Below are positions 1 to 10,368 of a DNA stretch of 64,000 bases, in pieces. A program made the position numbers and the translations under genes. Under the pieces are notes generated by a model that was given only the letters and a program-made list of their open reading frames with translations, was not told the DNA's origin and did not search any database. How positions within the stretch are numbered: position 1 is the first letter of the stretch; every line of letters begins with the position of its first letter. Location: the NCBI GenBank assembly GCA_944472155.2, contig OX235279.1, forward strand, positions 56,021,564-56,085,563, given 5' to 3'. This DNA comes from Trichobilharzia szidati (Eukaryota > Platyhelminthes > Trematoda > Strigeidida > Schistosomatidae).

Positions 1-2240
1 ACACAAAGCAAGAGAAGAAAGTAGGAGAAACGCATAATAGAAACAGTAAACAGACGTATGAGACAAAGGTATAGTAATAACGAAGAACAAAACAGTTTCA
101 TTGGAAATCATAAGTCACAAGGAGTGGATGCATCTGCGCTAGCCATTGAGAACGATTTTGAGCCATGTCACCAATTGTTTCCAACCTTCATTGGTTTTCA
201 CCGTCCCGAGGACCCCAACCAGGAAGCCAGTCTACACCTTCCTACGTGGCTTAAACTAACTGTTGTAGATTTCATTGACTGGTGCCATGTTTTCGTTTGA
301 CCACCGCTGGCTCTTTTCCAGCCTGACCCTATATCAGCTAACATTGCCAGTCGAGGAAGGCGATGACTAGGCATACGTAGCACATGTCCTAACCATCTCA
401 GTCGATGTAACTTCACAACATCGTCGACTGATTTCCCCTTCCTACCTAGCACTCGACGCCTAACCACATTATTGCTCACTTTATTATACCACTTCACGCG
501 GGAGTTAGAACGCAGACACCTATGATCGAAAACAGCAAATCTTTTCATGTCTTCCATTCTCAATGGCCACGTCTCACAGCCATAGAGGAGGACGCAGTGG
601 ACTGCTGAGCAGCATACACGCCCTTTAGTCAATAGCCAGATATCACATCTACTCTAGAGATGATGCAAGTTGGTAAATGCAATACAAACCTTTTGCATCC
701 ATGCTGAGATTTCGTCAGAGATCAACCCGTTGGGGCTGATGGTACTTCCCAAATAAGTGAAGCGGTCAACGTGCTCTACCACTTCACTTCCTATTTCTAA
801 TCTAGGAGTCGGTGTAGTCCAATCCTGTAACATCATTTTGCATTTGGCGGCAGCGAATCGCATGATGACCATTCGAAGACAGTTCGCTGCTCAAGGTGTT
901 CAGAAGACTCTGCATTTTATCAGCGTCTTCACCTAAGAGGGAGGACTATATCATCTGCATATTCTAAGTCAACGAGATTATTCCCTGGTAGCAAGTCAAT
1001 CCCTCAGTCGCTGAAGTGAGTCAGGGTTAAGTGCATTAGTACATCTATGATGAAGTTGAATAGAAATGGGGATAATGGGCATCCTTGACGGACGCCACTA
1101 GTCGTCACCACTTCAGATGACAACTCGCCGTAAGCCCTCACCTGGCTGCATGAGTACGCGTAGAGTGCCTTAATCAGTGCAATGTATTTTCTCGGGATTC
1201 CCTTTACAGCCAAGCATCGCCAGAGAACCTCTCGGTCGACAGAATCGAATGCCGCCTGTAGGTCAAGAAATATAACGACTGTTGGACGCCGGTAAGAATG
1301 CCTATGTTCTAGAATCTGTCAGAGGGTGAAGATATGATCAATACACCCTCTTCCTGATCTGAAGCCTGCCAGGTTTTCTCGTGTTTGTGCCTCCCAAGCA
1401 CCACATAGTCTACGCATGATTATTGAGCCTAGGATTTTAGATACTATATTAGTCAACCTAATCCCCCTGTGATTATCACAAGAAGACTTGTCTCCCTTCT
1501 TGTATATGGGGATAATCAATGACTTACACCAACCCGACGGGCAGACAGTAAACTGTCTCGACCGTACTTAAATACCTCTGGAGTCATTCCATCAGGTCCT
1601 GCTGCTTTGCGTTGCTTCAGATTAGTGACAACTTAAGTAACCTCAGTTAAGGAAGGAGGACCTGTGTCTATATCCCATTCGGGGAGGTGTTGGATGTTCG
1701 GCAGGTTAAGTGTGGCTGTAGGCCAATTAAACTGCTCCTCAAAGTGTTCCTCCAGCGTTTCAGTCGTCTATCCTCGGAGCTAATTATGGTGCCATTTTTC
1801 CCCGAGATTGTTTCGCTTATCATTTGCCTTTTGCCACCTGTTTCCCTGATAAGCCTGAATAGTTGTCTAGTGTTGCCAATCGCCGATGCCTTTTCCATCT
1901 CTTTCGCTTTTGTCGCCCACCACTGTTCACGGTCGTTGCGAAGACTTTTTTAGTCTTCGTTTAAGTACCTTTCGCTCCTCATCATAATCGGAGCTCGCTG
2001 AAATCATTCTTCTTGCATCAATCAGTTCGGATGAGGCGGTAGAGGTCCAATGGCTTTTACTGACTTTAGGTTTTAGCTTATTAACAGCTTTTACAGCTGT
2101 GTCTACAGCTAACTGTATGTTGTGCCAGGCTGCCTCGGGGGAAGTCCTGCTGTCGACCTCAGAAACTCGTTTCGCTATTTCTTCCCTAAATAAGGACTCA
2201 GCAATCTTCTTTATATTTAAAGACAAATTTTATTATCACA
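1..2240 (-). mobile_element. RTE-like non-LTR retrotransposon, family A, 5'-truncated and decayed
   Basis: Minus-strand remnant of a non-LTR retrotransposon in the RTE style (endonuclease plus reverse transcriptase in one ORF, no LTRs). The visible order, from 2226 down to about 198, is the linker before the RT, the RT fingers, palm motifs A, B and C, then a C-terminal region with the pattern [17 protein letters not shown]. The 3' UTR runs to the window edge and aligns with the second copy at 61930-63091 almost from base 1, so the element's end is at or beyond the left edge. The endonuclease domain is missing, which is the usual 5' truncation of target-primed insertion. The reading frame is broken in several places, so this copy is dead. 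Confidence 0.85.
198..2226 (-). pseudogene. reverse transcriptase pseudogene of RTE family A
   Basis: Broken RT coding region read as five minus-strand blocks: 2226-1927, 1898-1668, 1519-1319, 1213-1004, and 872-198 with a break near 640. RT hallmarks are visible: IPIYKKGDKSSCDNHRGI (fingers), FLDLQAAFDSVDR near 1250 (motif A, catalytic Asp), SGVRQGCPLSPFLFN near 1100 (motif B), and LEYADDIVL near 960 (motif C, catalytic ADD). After the palm come FTYLGSTISPNG and VLLYGCETWPL, the region usual in RTE and related proteins. Stops and frameshifts separate the blocks. No tandem host exons are seen; there is no sign of domestication. Confidence 0.85.
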
Positions 2241-2439
2241 GCGCAGCGACTGCTAATTCCAAAATTATATATTACACTCTATTTAGTAAGGTAAAGGTAT
2301 TGCGAATGATTTGAACGTAGTCTGCAGAATCAAGCTTATCAGTTTTATTCGAGAGGTACAGACCAAAACAAGCATAAAATTAAGGAAAACTTGGTCAAAA
2401 CTTGGTCTGGTTAAGGGAACATTATGTGAAGGTATTCCG

Positions 2440-4090
2440 GAGAACCCTGAAAAATGCGTGTTTAATTATGAAGTTATAAGATGAGTCAGACAGAAGCAGA
2501 AGCACTTTCACTAGTTTTCAAAATCCACATTTCGACGAAATTTATCAAAAAAATTGACGTTGAAACCCAGTTGGAAGGCTTGTATCATTAACTGTCTAAA
2601 TTAAAACCAGTGGATGAAGAGAAACAAGGTTAAATTAAATCTTGGCTTGTTGATTTGCTAATAAATATACAAGATCACCAAAACCCAAATGTGCAGTTCT
2701 GTCGATAAATCACTAAAAAGCACTAAGAAACTCAACTCACAATGAGTCTATTGTCATTCTCCGACTTGACAAAGAACCAGGTGTTGAGATAATAGACAAA
2801 GATAATTATGTACAGAAAGTCAAATTAGTTCTGAGTGACGCATCGATATTTCGAATTGATCATTCGAAAAAAGATCTAACTGAATCAATGGAAAGACGGA
2901 TTACCAAGAAATTAAGCGAACTTTTGAAGAAGCTGATTGACAATAACGTATATAATAAACTGAAGCCCAGAGGATCCAGATTACCTTACTTATATGGTTT
3001 ACCAAAAGTGCATTAACCCAACGGTCCCATAAGACCAATACTGTTCGTGGTTAATTTACCGTATAACAAAGTAGCTCGATGGTTACCAGAACTGTTGGAA
3101 GCAATCCGTGCCAAGTTAGCTACCTACAGCTTAAAAGACACTTTTCAATTCCGTAAACAGAATTTGAGCATTTCGAATAAATTCATGGTGTGGTTAGATA
3201 TGTCTTGACTTTTTACGCAGATCCCACTAGAAGAAACAAAACAAATCATATGTCAACATACTGACCTTGTTCCTCTACTAAATAACGAACTGAAACATCT
3301 GCTACTAATATTTACCAATCACAGTTTCAGTTTAACAATGTTTTTCAGTGTCAGATTGTTGGAGTCGCCATGGGAAGTCTGCTGGGTCCGATTCTCATAG
3401 ATATTTTTATGAGCAATCGGGAACGAACAAGAATGAAGTTCACTGCTACTCAGACAGACTTCTCTGTGCCAGATATGTCGATGACACGTTCGTTATTCGC
3501 GACTGTGTAATTGATGCATGTTAAATGATAAACGTCCAGAATAGTGCTCAATGGAGTTTGAAAATGAGAACAAGTTTTATTTTCTTGACCTTGGTATTCA
3601 ACGTAATATATACGGTGAAATCGTAAGGTACATCCACAGAAAAGAGACCTGAAGGATAATTTATCTGAACTTCAAAAGCTTCTGTCTTATAAGTTACATT
3701 GTCCGGTCGTGTAAGAAAGCTATGCTCAGAACTACCCATTGTGGAACAATGCCTGCATGATTATGGTTACTCACAGAAATTAATCGATAAACATGGAAAA
3801 CGTAGTGTTGACAAAGTGAATTATAGCACAGTAGATAAAAGTCCATCTTTCCACGGCTTGTCTTCAAAGGTGATGATACTGTTAGTAGGACAAGATATAG
3901 ACTGAACGCTGCCCTGAAAAGAACATATCCAGCCGCTAAACTTTTGTGTATCAAACGACCAGTTGTTTAAGACAGTCAAAAGTGGACAGACTGCCACCTC
4001 ATGTTACCTCCAACTATGTCTACCAATTTATATGAACGTGCCAGAGTAATGCTGACTGGTGTTTTGGCTATTTTACAAAACCATATTTCC
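2440..4090 (+). mobile_element. decayed Penelope-like element (RT plus start of GIY-YIG)
   Basis: A degenerate plus-strand Penelope-like retroelement. Fragments in order: an N-terminal region near 2480-2600; the block LRLDKEPGVEIIDKDNYVQ near 2760; LPYLYGLPKVH near 2985, the characteristic PLE motif before the RT palm; VWLDMS then LFTQIPLEET near 3190 (motif A region); VAMGSLLGPILIDIFM near 3370 (motif B); RYVDDTFVIRD near 3475 (motif C); and the linker LCSELPIVEQCLHDYGYSQ at 3723-3780. A weak start of the GIY-YIG nuclease (SNYVYQF) lies near 4010. Many in-frame stops and frameshifts make it non-functional. Closest relative in the window by motif is the plus-strand PLE at 25900-28345. Confidence 0.8.
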
Positions 4091-4714
4091 TGTGGTTGCG
4101 TAACCTATTATTTATATTTTATTTTTTATATTTTATTATAGCTTGACTCCACACAGTATTTTTGATACAAGTATAGAATTTTCAGCATGTGATATCCGTA
4201 GCCCAAATTTAGCAGGCTGACTTCTTAACCGCTCGTCGACTGTACCGTTCCCAGTTGAACTTTATTTCTAACAACAAAAGTCTGTTGAACTTCGTCCTTT
4301 TGTTTCCAAGTATACTCATACAATTTCCTTATAAATATTCAGTCCTTGCAGCTCTTAATTATTTAAAAACTTACGTCATTCTGGACTAATGTTACTCTTA
4401 GTTCCTATCAATTACTCCTAGTCATCGTGGAAGAAGTATGCTCAAATTTCTAACATATTTTATATTTTTGTATTGTTCAGATTGTAGCTAGTTGAGAAGA
4501 ATCCTCCAAATATTAGAAAATGAGCTCATGTTATCCTGGTACATTTGCTGTTTTTGCTTTGTTCAAATTTGTCATTGGGAAGAATTATATGAAGCCTTAG
4601 TAAGGATTGGTGAATATACCAGCAATTAATGTCGCTGTAGGTTCTATGAAAAACTATTGTTACAATTAGGTCCATAACGATAACCATAATCCTCTTAATA
4701 TATGTTGGATTTAG
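4091..4714. other. AT-rich spacer without recognisable feature
   Basis: About 620 bases of AT-rich sequence between a decayed PLE and an RTE fragment. No open reading frame with recognisable motifs, no splice-flanked exon candidate and no repeat seen elsewhere in the window. Confidence 0.5.
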
Positions 4715-5632
4715 GTATATTATTATTATTATTTCCTTTAGTTCCTAGAGGAACATAGGGCTTCAGCCATGCGTCTCCATTGCGTTCGATTCTCTGCTAG
4801 AGTTTTCACCTGGCTCCAGGTCTGCCCACATGCTTTCATCTCCTCTTCACATGATCTCCTCCAGGTCACCCTTGGACGACCAACTCGCCGCTTCCCTTTC
4901 GGGTTCCACTCGAGGGCTTGTCTAGTGATGTCACTTGCTGGTTTCCTCAGAGTGTGGCCAATCCATCTCCATTTTTTCCTGCCTATTTGTTTCACAATTG
5001 GTTCCTGGTTGGTTCGCTCCCAGAGATCTTTGTTGCTGATCCTTTCCGGCCATCTGATCTTGAGTATTGAGCGAAGACATCTGTTAATGAAGGTCTGTAG
5101 CTTGTTTGAGATGCTCTTTGTGACACGCCAAGTCTCTGATCCGTATAGTAGTACTGACTTCACATTGGAGTTGAAAATCCCGATCTTATTTTTGACGCTG
5201 AATGATGTTGTCCTCCACACAGACTTGAGAGTAATGAAAGCTTGCCTTGCTTTCCCGATCCTTGCTTTGATATCCTCGTCAGTTCCGCCTGTAGTTGAAA
5301 CAATGCTTCCCAAGTAGGTGAAGGAGGTAGTTTCTTTCAGGTTTTTTCCATTTATGCTGATTGCTGTCTGTTGTTGTTGTTGGTGTTGGCCAGGGATCTT
5401 CATCACCTCTGTTTTTTCTATGTTCACCTGGAGTCCTATCTTTGATGCTTCTTCTGCCAACTTGTTACTTTTCACTTGCATATCTTCCAGTTTGTGGGAA
5501 ATCAGGCATATATCATCGGCGAAGTCCAGATCCTCCAAGTTCTTTGTGTGAGTCCATTTTATGCCTGTTTCCTCATTGCCCGCTGTTTGTCGCATTATCC
5601 AGTCTACTGCAATCAGGAAAATCATTGGCAAG
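4715..5632 (-). mobile_element. RTE-like retrotransposon, family B, 3' fragment with intact frame
   Basis: 5'-truncated copy of the family whose longest version is at 10220-13840. It reads on the minus strand and ends in a short (ATT)n run at about 4719-4733 right after the shared 3' motif (complement of the text around 4738-4755). A simple-repeat tail is typical of RTE-type elements. It abuts, head to head, an older plus-strand fragment of the same family starting near 5640. Confidence 0.88.
4738..5631 (-). CDS. C-terminal half of an RTE family B reverse transcriptase (297 aa)
   Basis: Uninterrupted frame covering the end of RT motif B (PMIFLIAVDWIMRQT), motif C (LEDLDFADDICLISH, catalytic FADD near residue 35) and the whole C-terminal domain. 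That domain includes TSFTYLGSIVSTTGGTDED, VLLYGSETWRVTKS, CLRSILKIRWPERIS and GRPRVTWRRSCEEEMK. About 70 per cent of the ORF, including the endonuclease and RT fingers, is absent, so it cannot be autonomous. The poly-Gln stretch near residue 82 is shared with the other family B copies. The intact frame suggests it is younger than its inverted neighbour. Confidence 0.85.
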   Translation of the reverse strand: MPMIFLIAVDWIMRQTAGNEETGIKWTHTKNLEDLDFADDICLISHKLEDMQVKSNKLAEEASKIGLQVNIEKTEVMKIPGQHQQQQQTAISINGKNLKETTSFTYLGSIVSTTGGTDEDIKARIGKARQAFITLKSVWRTTSFSVKNKIGIFNSNVKSVLLYGSETWRVTKSISNKLQTFINRCLRSILKIRWPERISNKDLWERTNQEPIVKQIGRKKWRWIGHTLRKPASDITRQALEWNPKGKRRVGRPRVTWRRSCEEEMKACGQTWSQVKTLAENRTQWRRMAEALCSSRN

Positions 5633-5639
5633 GTATATT

Positions 5640-6340
5640 ATCCTTCAACAAATTAAAACAGTCAATTCATCCCGAGTATCTCTTCAAATAGAGGTGATGA
5701 AGATACCTAAATAACAACAACAAGCATCAATTACCACCAAAAGGAGAAATCTAAAAGAAGTCACCTCTTTCATTTATCTAGGTAGCTTCATTTCAACAAC
5801 TGGTAGCACAGATGACTACTTGAAAGCCAGGTAGCATCGGAAAACCAAGACAAACCTTTATTGCTCTGAAATTAATGTGGAAACCTACCACACTTAGCAA
5901 ACAGAACGATGTCTGGATCTTCAACACTAGTGTCAAGTTGCTGCTCCTACATGGTTCAAACTCTTGGCGAATGCGTCACCAACTGCATATCTAATAGCCT
6001 GCTACAGACTTTCACCGGTCAGAAAGAACAAGCAACTAGGAACTCTAGTTGACAGAGAACTAACTACAATTGTATCAACTGACAAATATGCTGAAGGAAA
6101 TGTCGATAGATCGAACGTCCTCTGAGGAAACTGTTAAGTGGCATCACGCACCAAGCTCCCTAATGGAACCTGAACGGGAGAAAGCGAGTTGGGCGTCCGA
6201 GGGTGACGTGGAGAAGATTGTGTGTGGGGGAAATGAAAGCTGATGAGAAATCGTGGGCCGGCTATAGGAGTGCGGAGGTTACGTTGCTGAAGCCTCATGT
6301 CTCAGTCAGAACACAAGAAAGTAATAATAATAATAATAGA
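5640..6340 (+). mobile_element. RTE family B, old 3' fragment (plus strand)
   Basis: Plus-strand, heavily mutated 3' fragment of RTE family B. Recognisable pieces are EVMKIP near 5695, NLKEVTSFIYLGSFISTTG at 5750-5807, and KRVGRPRVTWRRLC near 6182-6225. It ends in (AAT)n at about 6319-6339, the family's tail. Frameshifts and stops throughout. It has its own tail, separate from that of the minus-strand fragment at 4715-5632, so the pair is two insertions rather than one inverted insertion. Confidence 0.8.
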
Positions 6341-6959
6341 TTTTTCCCTACCGCGAAGTCCAGGCATGTATAAGGCTATGACAATTCACCTGGTTAGACA
6401 TCAGTGGTATTTAACTTTCACTGTGATTGTAAGAAAATAAAATTCCTTTATACGGGAAAATACGATTTGTAAATTGCATACATAAATTATCCACTGTAAG
6501 ACTGAAGTATAGGTAACTCGGTAACTGGCATAAAGTTTCAACCAATTAATGCCATCAGGTAGAGGCTTATAAGCTACGTTTATAATGCCGTTGGACTGTC
6601 AGTCAGACCAAAATAGGTGGTATAAAGCACACAACACAGTTAAAGAACAGTTACCAGATTAGTAATGGAGACCGGCGTCAAGCTTATCTACTCAACTGAT
6701 GAGGATTCTGATATCCGTTCATGTAGGCTGTCAGTAATCAAACAAGTAAAGAAAATCATATCGACCTACACAATGGAGTGGGTTGTAGAACTGGAGCATT
6801 CTTTGGAACTTTCTAAAAAAGAAAAAAGGCGGTATTTTACCTTCTAATTTAAGGGATTTTATTTCAAGAAGAAAACTAAAGCTATGTGTACGATATAGGC
6901 ATTTAGGAGTTCATATTTGAATATCTACTTGTGTAAAATACTGTTTAGGTAGACATTAA
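6341..6959. other. spacer; one short unsupported ORF
   Basis: AT-rich sequence. A 60-codon ORF at 6665-6847 has no recognised domain and no splice context; I do not call it a gene. The stretch from about 6850 may be decayed PLE sequence leading into the better match at 6960-7190, but the frame cannot be followed. Confidence 0.35.
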
Positions 6960-7190
6960 TGGTATGGTTGCAGAAAGGTTGCAGTGGCTCTATAAGGAAC
7001 GCGATAATTGAACACCTCACCAACACTGGTCATTCCATTTGAACAAACTTTTCCTTCAAAGTAATCTACAAAGTTAGGACAAAGACGAAACTCTTTCATC
7101 TTCTCTAAATTGTTGAAGCTCTAATGACTCAAATAAATAAACCTGAGCACTATATAAAAAACAGAATCAACCGACCACTTCTACTATCAT
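6960..7190 (+). mobile_element. 3' scrap of a Penelope-like element
   Basis: Around 6995-7040 the plus strand reads RNAIIEHLTNTGHSI, followed after a stop by FKVIYKVRTKTKLFHLL and a region ending near INKPEHYIK. This parallels the C-terminal end of the GIY-YIG domain in the PLE at 25900-28345 (SSILDHLVQTGHKA, then IIHRVRNKLPKSS). It is a fragment only, with stops, and the RT part is missing. Confidence 0.55.
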
Positions 7191-7509
7191 AGTAACAACC
7201 TTACTGTTTTCTAACAACTTGATCTTTATTTGTTTGTTTTGCAACTCTATGTATTTCATTCGAACTTTTAAGCAATATGACATTCCCCTTGTTTCTATGA
7301 AAGGCCTAGTTACAATTCATTCATTAAATCATGTAACTAACAAAATAACCCCCATATAATCCTTCTCATGTATTAATTAATATCACTAACTATGATCATA
7401 ACTCCACTTTTGCAACTATTCCCTTTCAAGGAAGAAACTGTCTATAAAAGCGACTGTACAGAAAATGAATTCACCGAAAAGATCCTCTACGCTGAACTAA
7501 GTTTTGTTT

Positions 7510-7512
<3 letters not shown>

Positions 7513-7573
<61 letters not shown>

Positions 7574-7597
7574 AATATATTATATTATATATATATA
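7513..7597. repeat. (AT)n microsatellite
   Basis: Nearly uninterrupted AT dinucleotide run of about 58 bases followed by an imperfect ATTAT/ATAT block. Simple-sequence repeat; length is likely polymorphic and may be misassembled. Confidence 0.95.
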
Positions 7598-7984
7598 AAC
7601 CTGTCGTTGACAGTGTCTTAATTACAAGTTACTTTTCATTTGACTGAGTGTCCCAGAGTAACAAAAAACAATTAATTGTTAGTGAATTTCATCAAGTCGA
7701 GAAGGTTCCGTTCAGATTGGCATTATTGATAATGATGTGTAATACGCGTGCTACGCACACCCAGATAGCAGAAAAGCAGTTACAAATAAAACTTCACTAG
7801 GTTCCTAATATATCGACGTTGGAGGATGCATCAATTTAATGAGTCTACATACATCAACAAAGAGGTTTCTCACGTTGCTATCAGAAAATGTGAGGTAGCT
7901 GCAAAACACATTTTGTACAATCTGATAACACATCTACTTTTAAAATCAATTTATGTGAAAATAAAGCAATAGAATGTCAATTAT

Positions 7985-8205
7985 AATCAGGTCCCAGTGG
8001 CTTAATGGTCTACGAGCTAACCTTGTAACTAGAAGGTCCTCGGTTGGAACCCCGGTGGGTGCATACTTATGAAGAGTCCAAAACTGGGACGAAACAGATC
8101 TCCAACACTCCCAGGTTTCCCAAGCGTTCTCTAACCGATATCATCTCATGATGAAATCCTGTAACTAACCAATCAAATCCCTACAAACCAATACTTGAAT
8201 TATAA
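7985..8205 (+). mobile_element. Sm-alpha-type SINE (tRNA-like head, decayed hammerhead)
   Basis: A plus-strand copy of a short element seen four or five times in the window. It opens with a tRNA-like head (box A region AGTGGCTTAATGGTCTAC near 7995, box B-like GGTTGGAACCCC near 8042). A hammerhead-like segment follows at about 8066-8112, where the right side GGGACGAAAC is intact but the left core reads ATGAAGA instead of CTGANGA. It then shares the downstream phrase ACTCCCAGGTTT and a 3' part ending in CCAATACTTGAA with the copy at 41715-41950. Established knowledge: Schistosoma Sm-alpha elements are abundant SINE-like repeats carrying hammerhead ribozymes. This copy is probably inactive. Confidence 0.8.
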
Positions 8206-8617
8206 TTCTCTCAAAGTAACTGATTTTTTATATCAACTTCGTCTTCAAGTACTGCTGTTCAAATCCCATTGAAAGAAGTTACTGTTTTAAGTTAGTACTA
8301 ATGTGGATGGTAAAAAAAGAAAATGTAATACGCGAGTGAACTACGACTTTCTATCTTTTTCACTTCTTTGTTTAACATAGTTTTAAAAAATTGCGACGTC
8401 ACCTGACTACTAAATTCATATCTGGTACTCTGCTGTTAGTTGTATTATTAGTTGTACTTAATCTATGTTGATAGCAGATTATATAAACCAAAAGAGATCG
8501 AGTCATTTGACAATTGCAAGGGGCTATATGCATCCCTAACCATTACAAAATAAGTTGATGATCTATAGGGAGGATAGTGAACATATTTCTAAGTATGTAA
8601 AATAAAAATGCACTTAC
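8206..8617. other. TOLLIP-like locus, sequence 3' of the C2 exon; no feature seen
   Basis: Sequence just downstream (gene sense) of the exon at 8819-8618, presumably intron. I looked for a CUE-domain exon on the minus strand here and further left and did not find one. Confidence 0.4.
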
Positions 8618-8819
8618 TCGACATTGGAAAATTAAGTTAATAGAACCTTCAAGATTTTCTCCTTGTTTCCCACTTAGTTCATACCACTGATTCAACGGGA
8701 TACCATCGAATAATGATCGAGGGAAAATTATCACAGCGTGTGCTACTGGTGAGTCTGCAAACATGACATTTTCTGAAACAATTTCTAAAGTTAATCTATC
8801 AATGCCATCATACAACCAA
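8618..8819 (-). CDS. TOLLIP: TOLLIP-like exon, second half of the C2 domain
   Basis: A 202-bp minus-strand exon. The acceptor is a pyrimidine-rich tract ending CACATCAG just above 8819; the donor is GTAAGTG at 8617-8611. It completes a codon split with the upstream exon and then reads 67 codons. The C2-domain end is clear: LTLEIVSENVMFADSPVAHA, IPLNQWYELSGKQGENLEG, INLIFQCR. Toll-interacting protein has the same order (a LEIFDE stretch, then WYSLSGRQGDD, then INLVM) and the spacing matches residue for residue across the junction. TOLLIP is a phospholipid- and ubiquitin-binding adaptor in endosomal sorting and innate signalling. The C-terminal CUE domain was not found; it may lie beyond the left edge. 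Confidence 0.85.
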
Positions 8820-9089
8820 CTGATGTGAAAGAACAAGAGATAAGACAAATAATTATTCATAGTGCAATTGCTATTACAAACATATAAAAACGAAATGAAT
8901 AAAAAGAAGTCATGGTGGAACCACACTATAGATTAATTGAAATAGATAATTATAGACCAATCACAGTTGATGAGAATGCGTTATTTTGGCTGGAATAGAC
9001 TTACATTACAAGAAAGCTAAATATGCATAGACTAGATCACTACACTTATGCACGAAGTTCCAATATGAACAAATTTTCCATAAAGGAAA

Positions 9090-9205
9090 TATTAACTTAT
9101 TTCATCCTGGAGGAGCATGGCTGTTAATTTTGCTGAGAAACGATACGCATTCAGACAAATTTATCCTAATAGGTGATTTTAATGTTCAATTAGAGATGTT
9201 ACGGC
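9090..9205 (+). mobile_element. possible non-LTR endonuclease scrap
   Basis: The plus strand reads LLRNDTHSDKFILIGDFNVQ near 9128-9190. The IGDFN motif is typical of the apurinic-like endonuclease of CR1/jockey elements (metal-binding Asp and Asn). The match is about 30 codons and nothing else of the element is seen, so confidence is low. Confidence 0.4.
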
Positions 9206-9740
9206 AATCCAAAAAGTGAATGATGTATCTATGGTGGTGTCCCATACTGATGAAACAAAAGTAATTATCTCTTAGCATTTATTTCAGACAAGCAACCGCT
9301 GCCCGTGACACCTAGCCTATCTGAGCTGAGGGTGCCTAATGACTATTTGATTATCGCTGTTGATTGCAAGGTTACCTCGAGGTCTGATACAGGATTTTCT
9401 TAAAAGCTACATAATATCTCTCATTAAGTGATATCATCCGGGAACAATGACATTTTCATATATTACAGGTTTTTTATATCGGCATCCACACTTATTAATA
9501 TTCACTAAATGTGGGGTCAAAATACTGACCGTGGCGCATTTCTTGGTGCTTCAGGGCTTGAATCAGTAAGGCGTATTGATTCTATTCACTTTTGAACAGC
9601 GCATATAGAGGACGGTAGTACGCATACGCAGTCGTATAGGTTACACCTCTAATTATACCAACTAGCAACCTTGCCTAGATTACCAGCTCGCTAGTGCTCT
9701 AGCCGGTCCCAAGCCCCGATAAAGAAAATCAATCAACGAG
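9206..9740. other. intronic sequence, nothing recognised
   Basis: No coding motif or clear repeat. It ends directly at the sharp 5' boundary of the short element starting at 9741. Confidence 0.4.
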
Positions 9741-10219
9741 GCTATAAAGTTAGATAGATTGAGATGGCTAGGTCACGTGCTGCGCATGCCTAACCATCGC
9801 CTCCCCCGACGGGCATTACTACCTGATATAGGCGCAGGTTGGAAAAGAGTAAGTGGTGGCCAAACAAAAACATGGCATCAATCCATGAAATCCCTGACAG
9901 TTAAAGTGAGTCAGGTAGGGAGATGCAGACTTCCGGGTTGGGGTCCTCGGGACTCTAAGAATCAATGGCTGGAGACAATAGGTGACATGGCTCAAAATCG
10001 TTGTCAATGGCGCAGATGTATTCAGTCTCTCTAATCTTTCATATTCCTTTGTTTGTATTCCTTTGTATTTCTGTTTCACTCTTATACTTGTCAAAACTCT
10101 ATTGATTCTCTTCACTCATTTTCTTGTCTACGTTTGTGGGCTCTTTGGAACGTGGCAACTTGAACTGCTGCACTTCGGTGCCAAGTTCTATGTTGAATCC
10201 AGATTGACAGACAGACACA
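9741..10219 (+). mobile_element. short RTE A-derived element (3'-end only)
   Basis: About 480 bp, beginning at GCTATAAAGTTA and coding the last ~90 residues of an RTE A-like protein ([20 protein letters not shown] to the stop at 10034). A short 3' UTR follows, ending in a (CAGA)n-like tail near 10190-10219. The same unit, starting at the same base, is nested inside RTE B at 12368-12793 and 52244-52718. The next base begins the 5' UTR of the RTE B copy at 10220. Confidence 0.75.
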
Positions 10220-10368
10220 CCGGATAAAGAGGGAGGTTTGGGGCGTGGTGCTAGCAACTCCACCTCCAAAACTCAACCAAATCGCTACAGAAACTTCAAC
10301 GCATAAATATACTAAAAATACTAAAAATATAAACAATAACCTTTTTTCGCTGGAATCGGGGAAGTGAA

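Noticed and set aside
4769..5317. 182-codon plus-strand ORF opposite the RTE B fragment
   Set aside because: Antisense shadow of the RT frame 4738-5631, which has clear motifs.
4715..6340. Twin-priming (one RTE insertion with an internal inversion)
   Set aside because: Each half has its own 3' tail and the halves differ greatly in decay, so they are two insertions.
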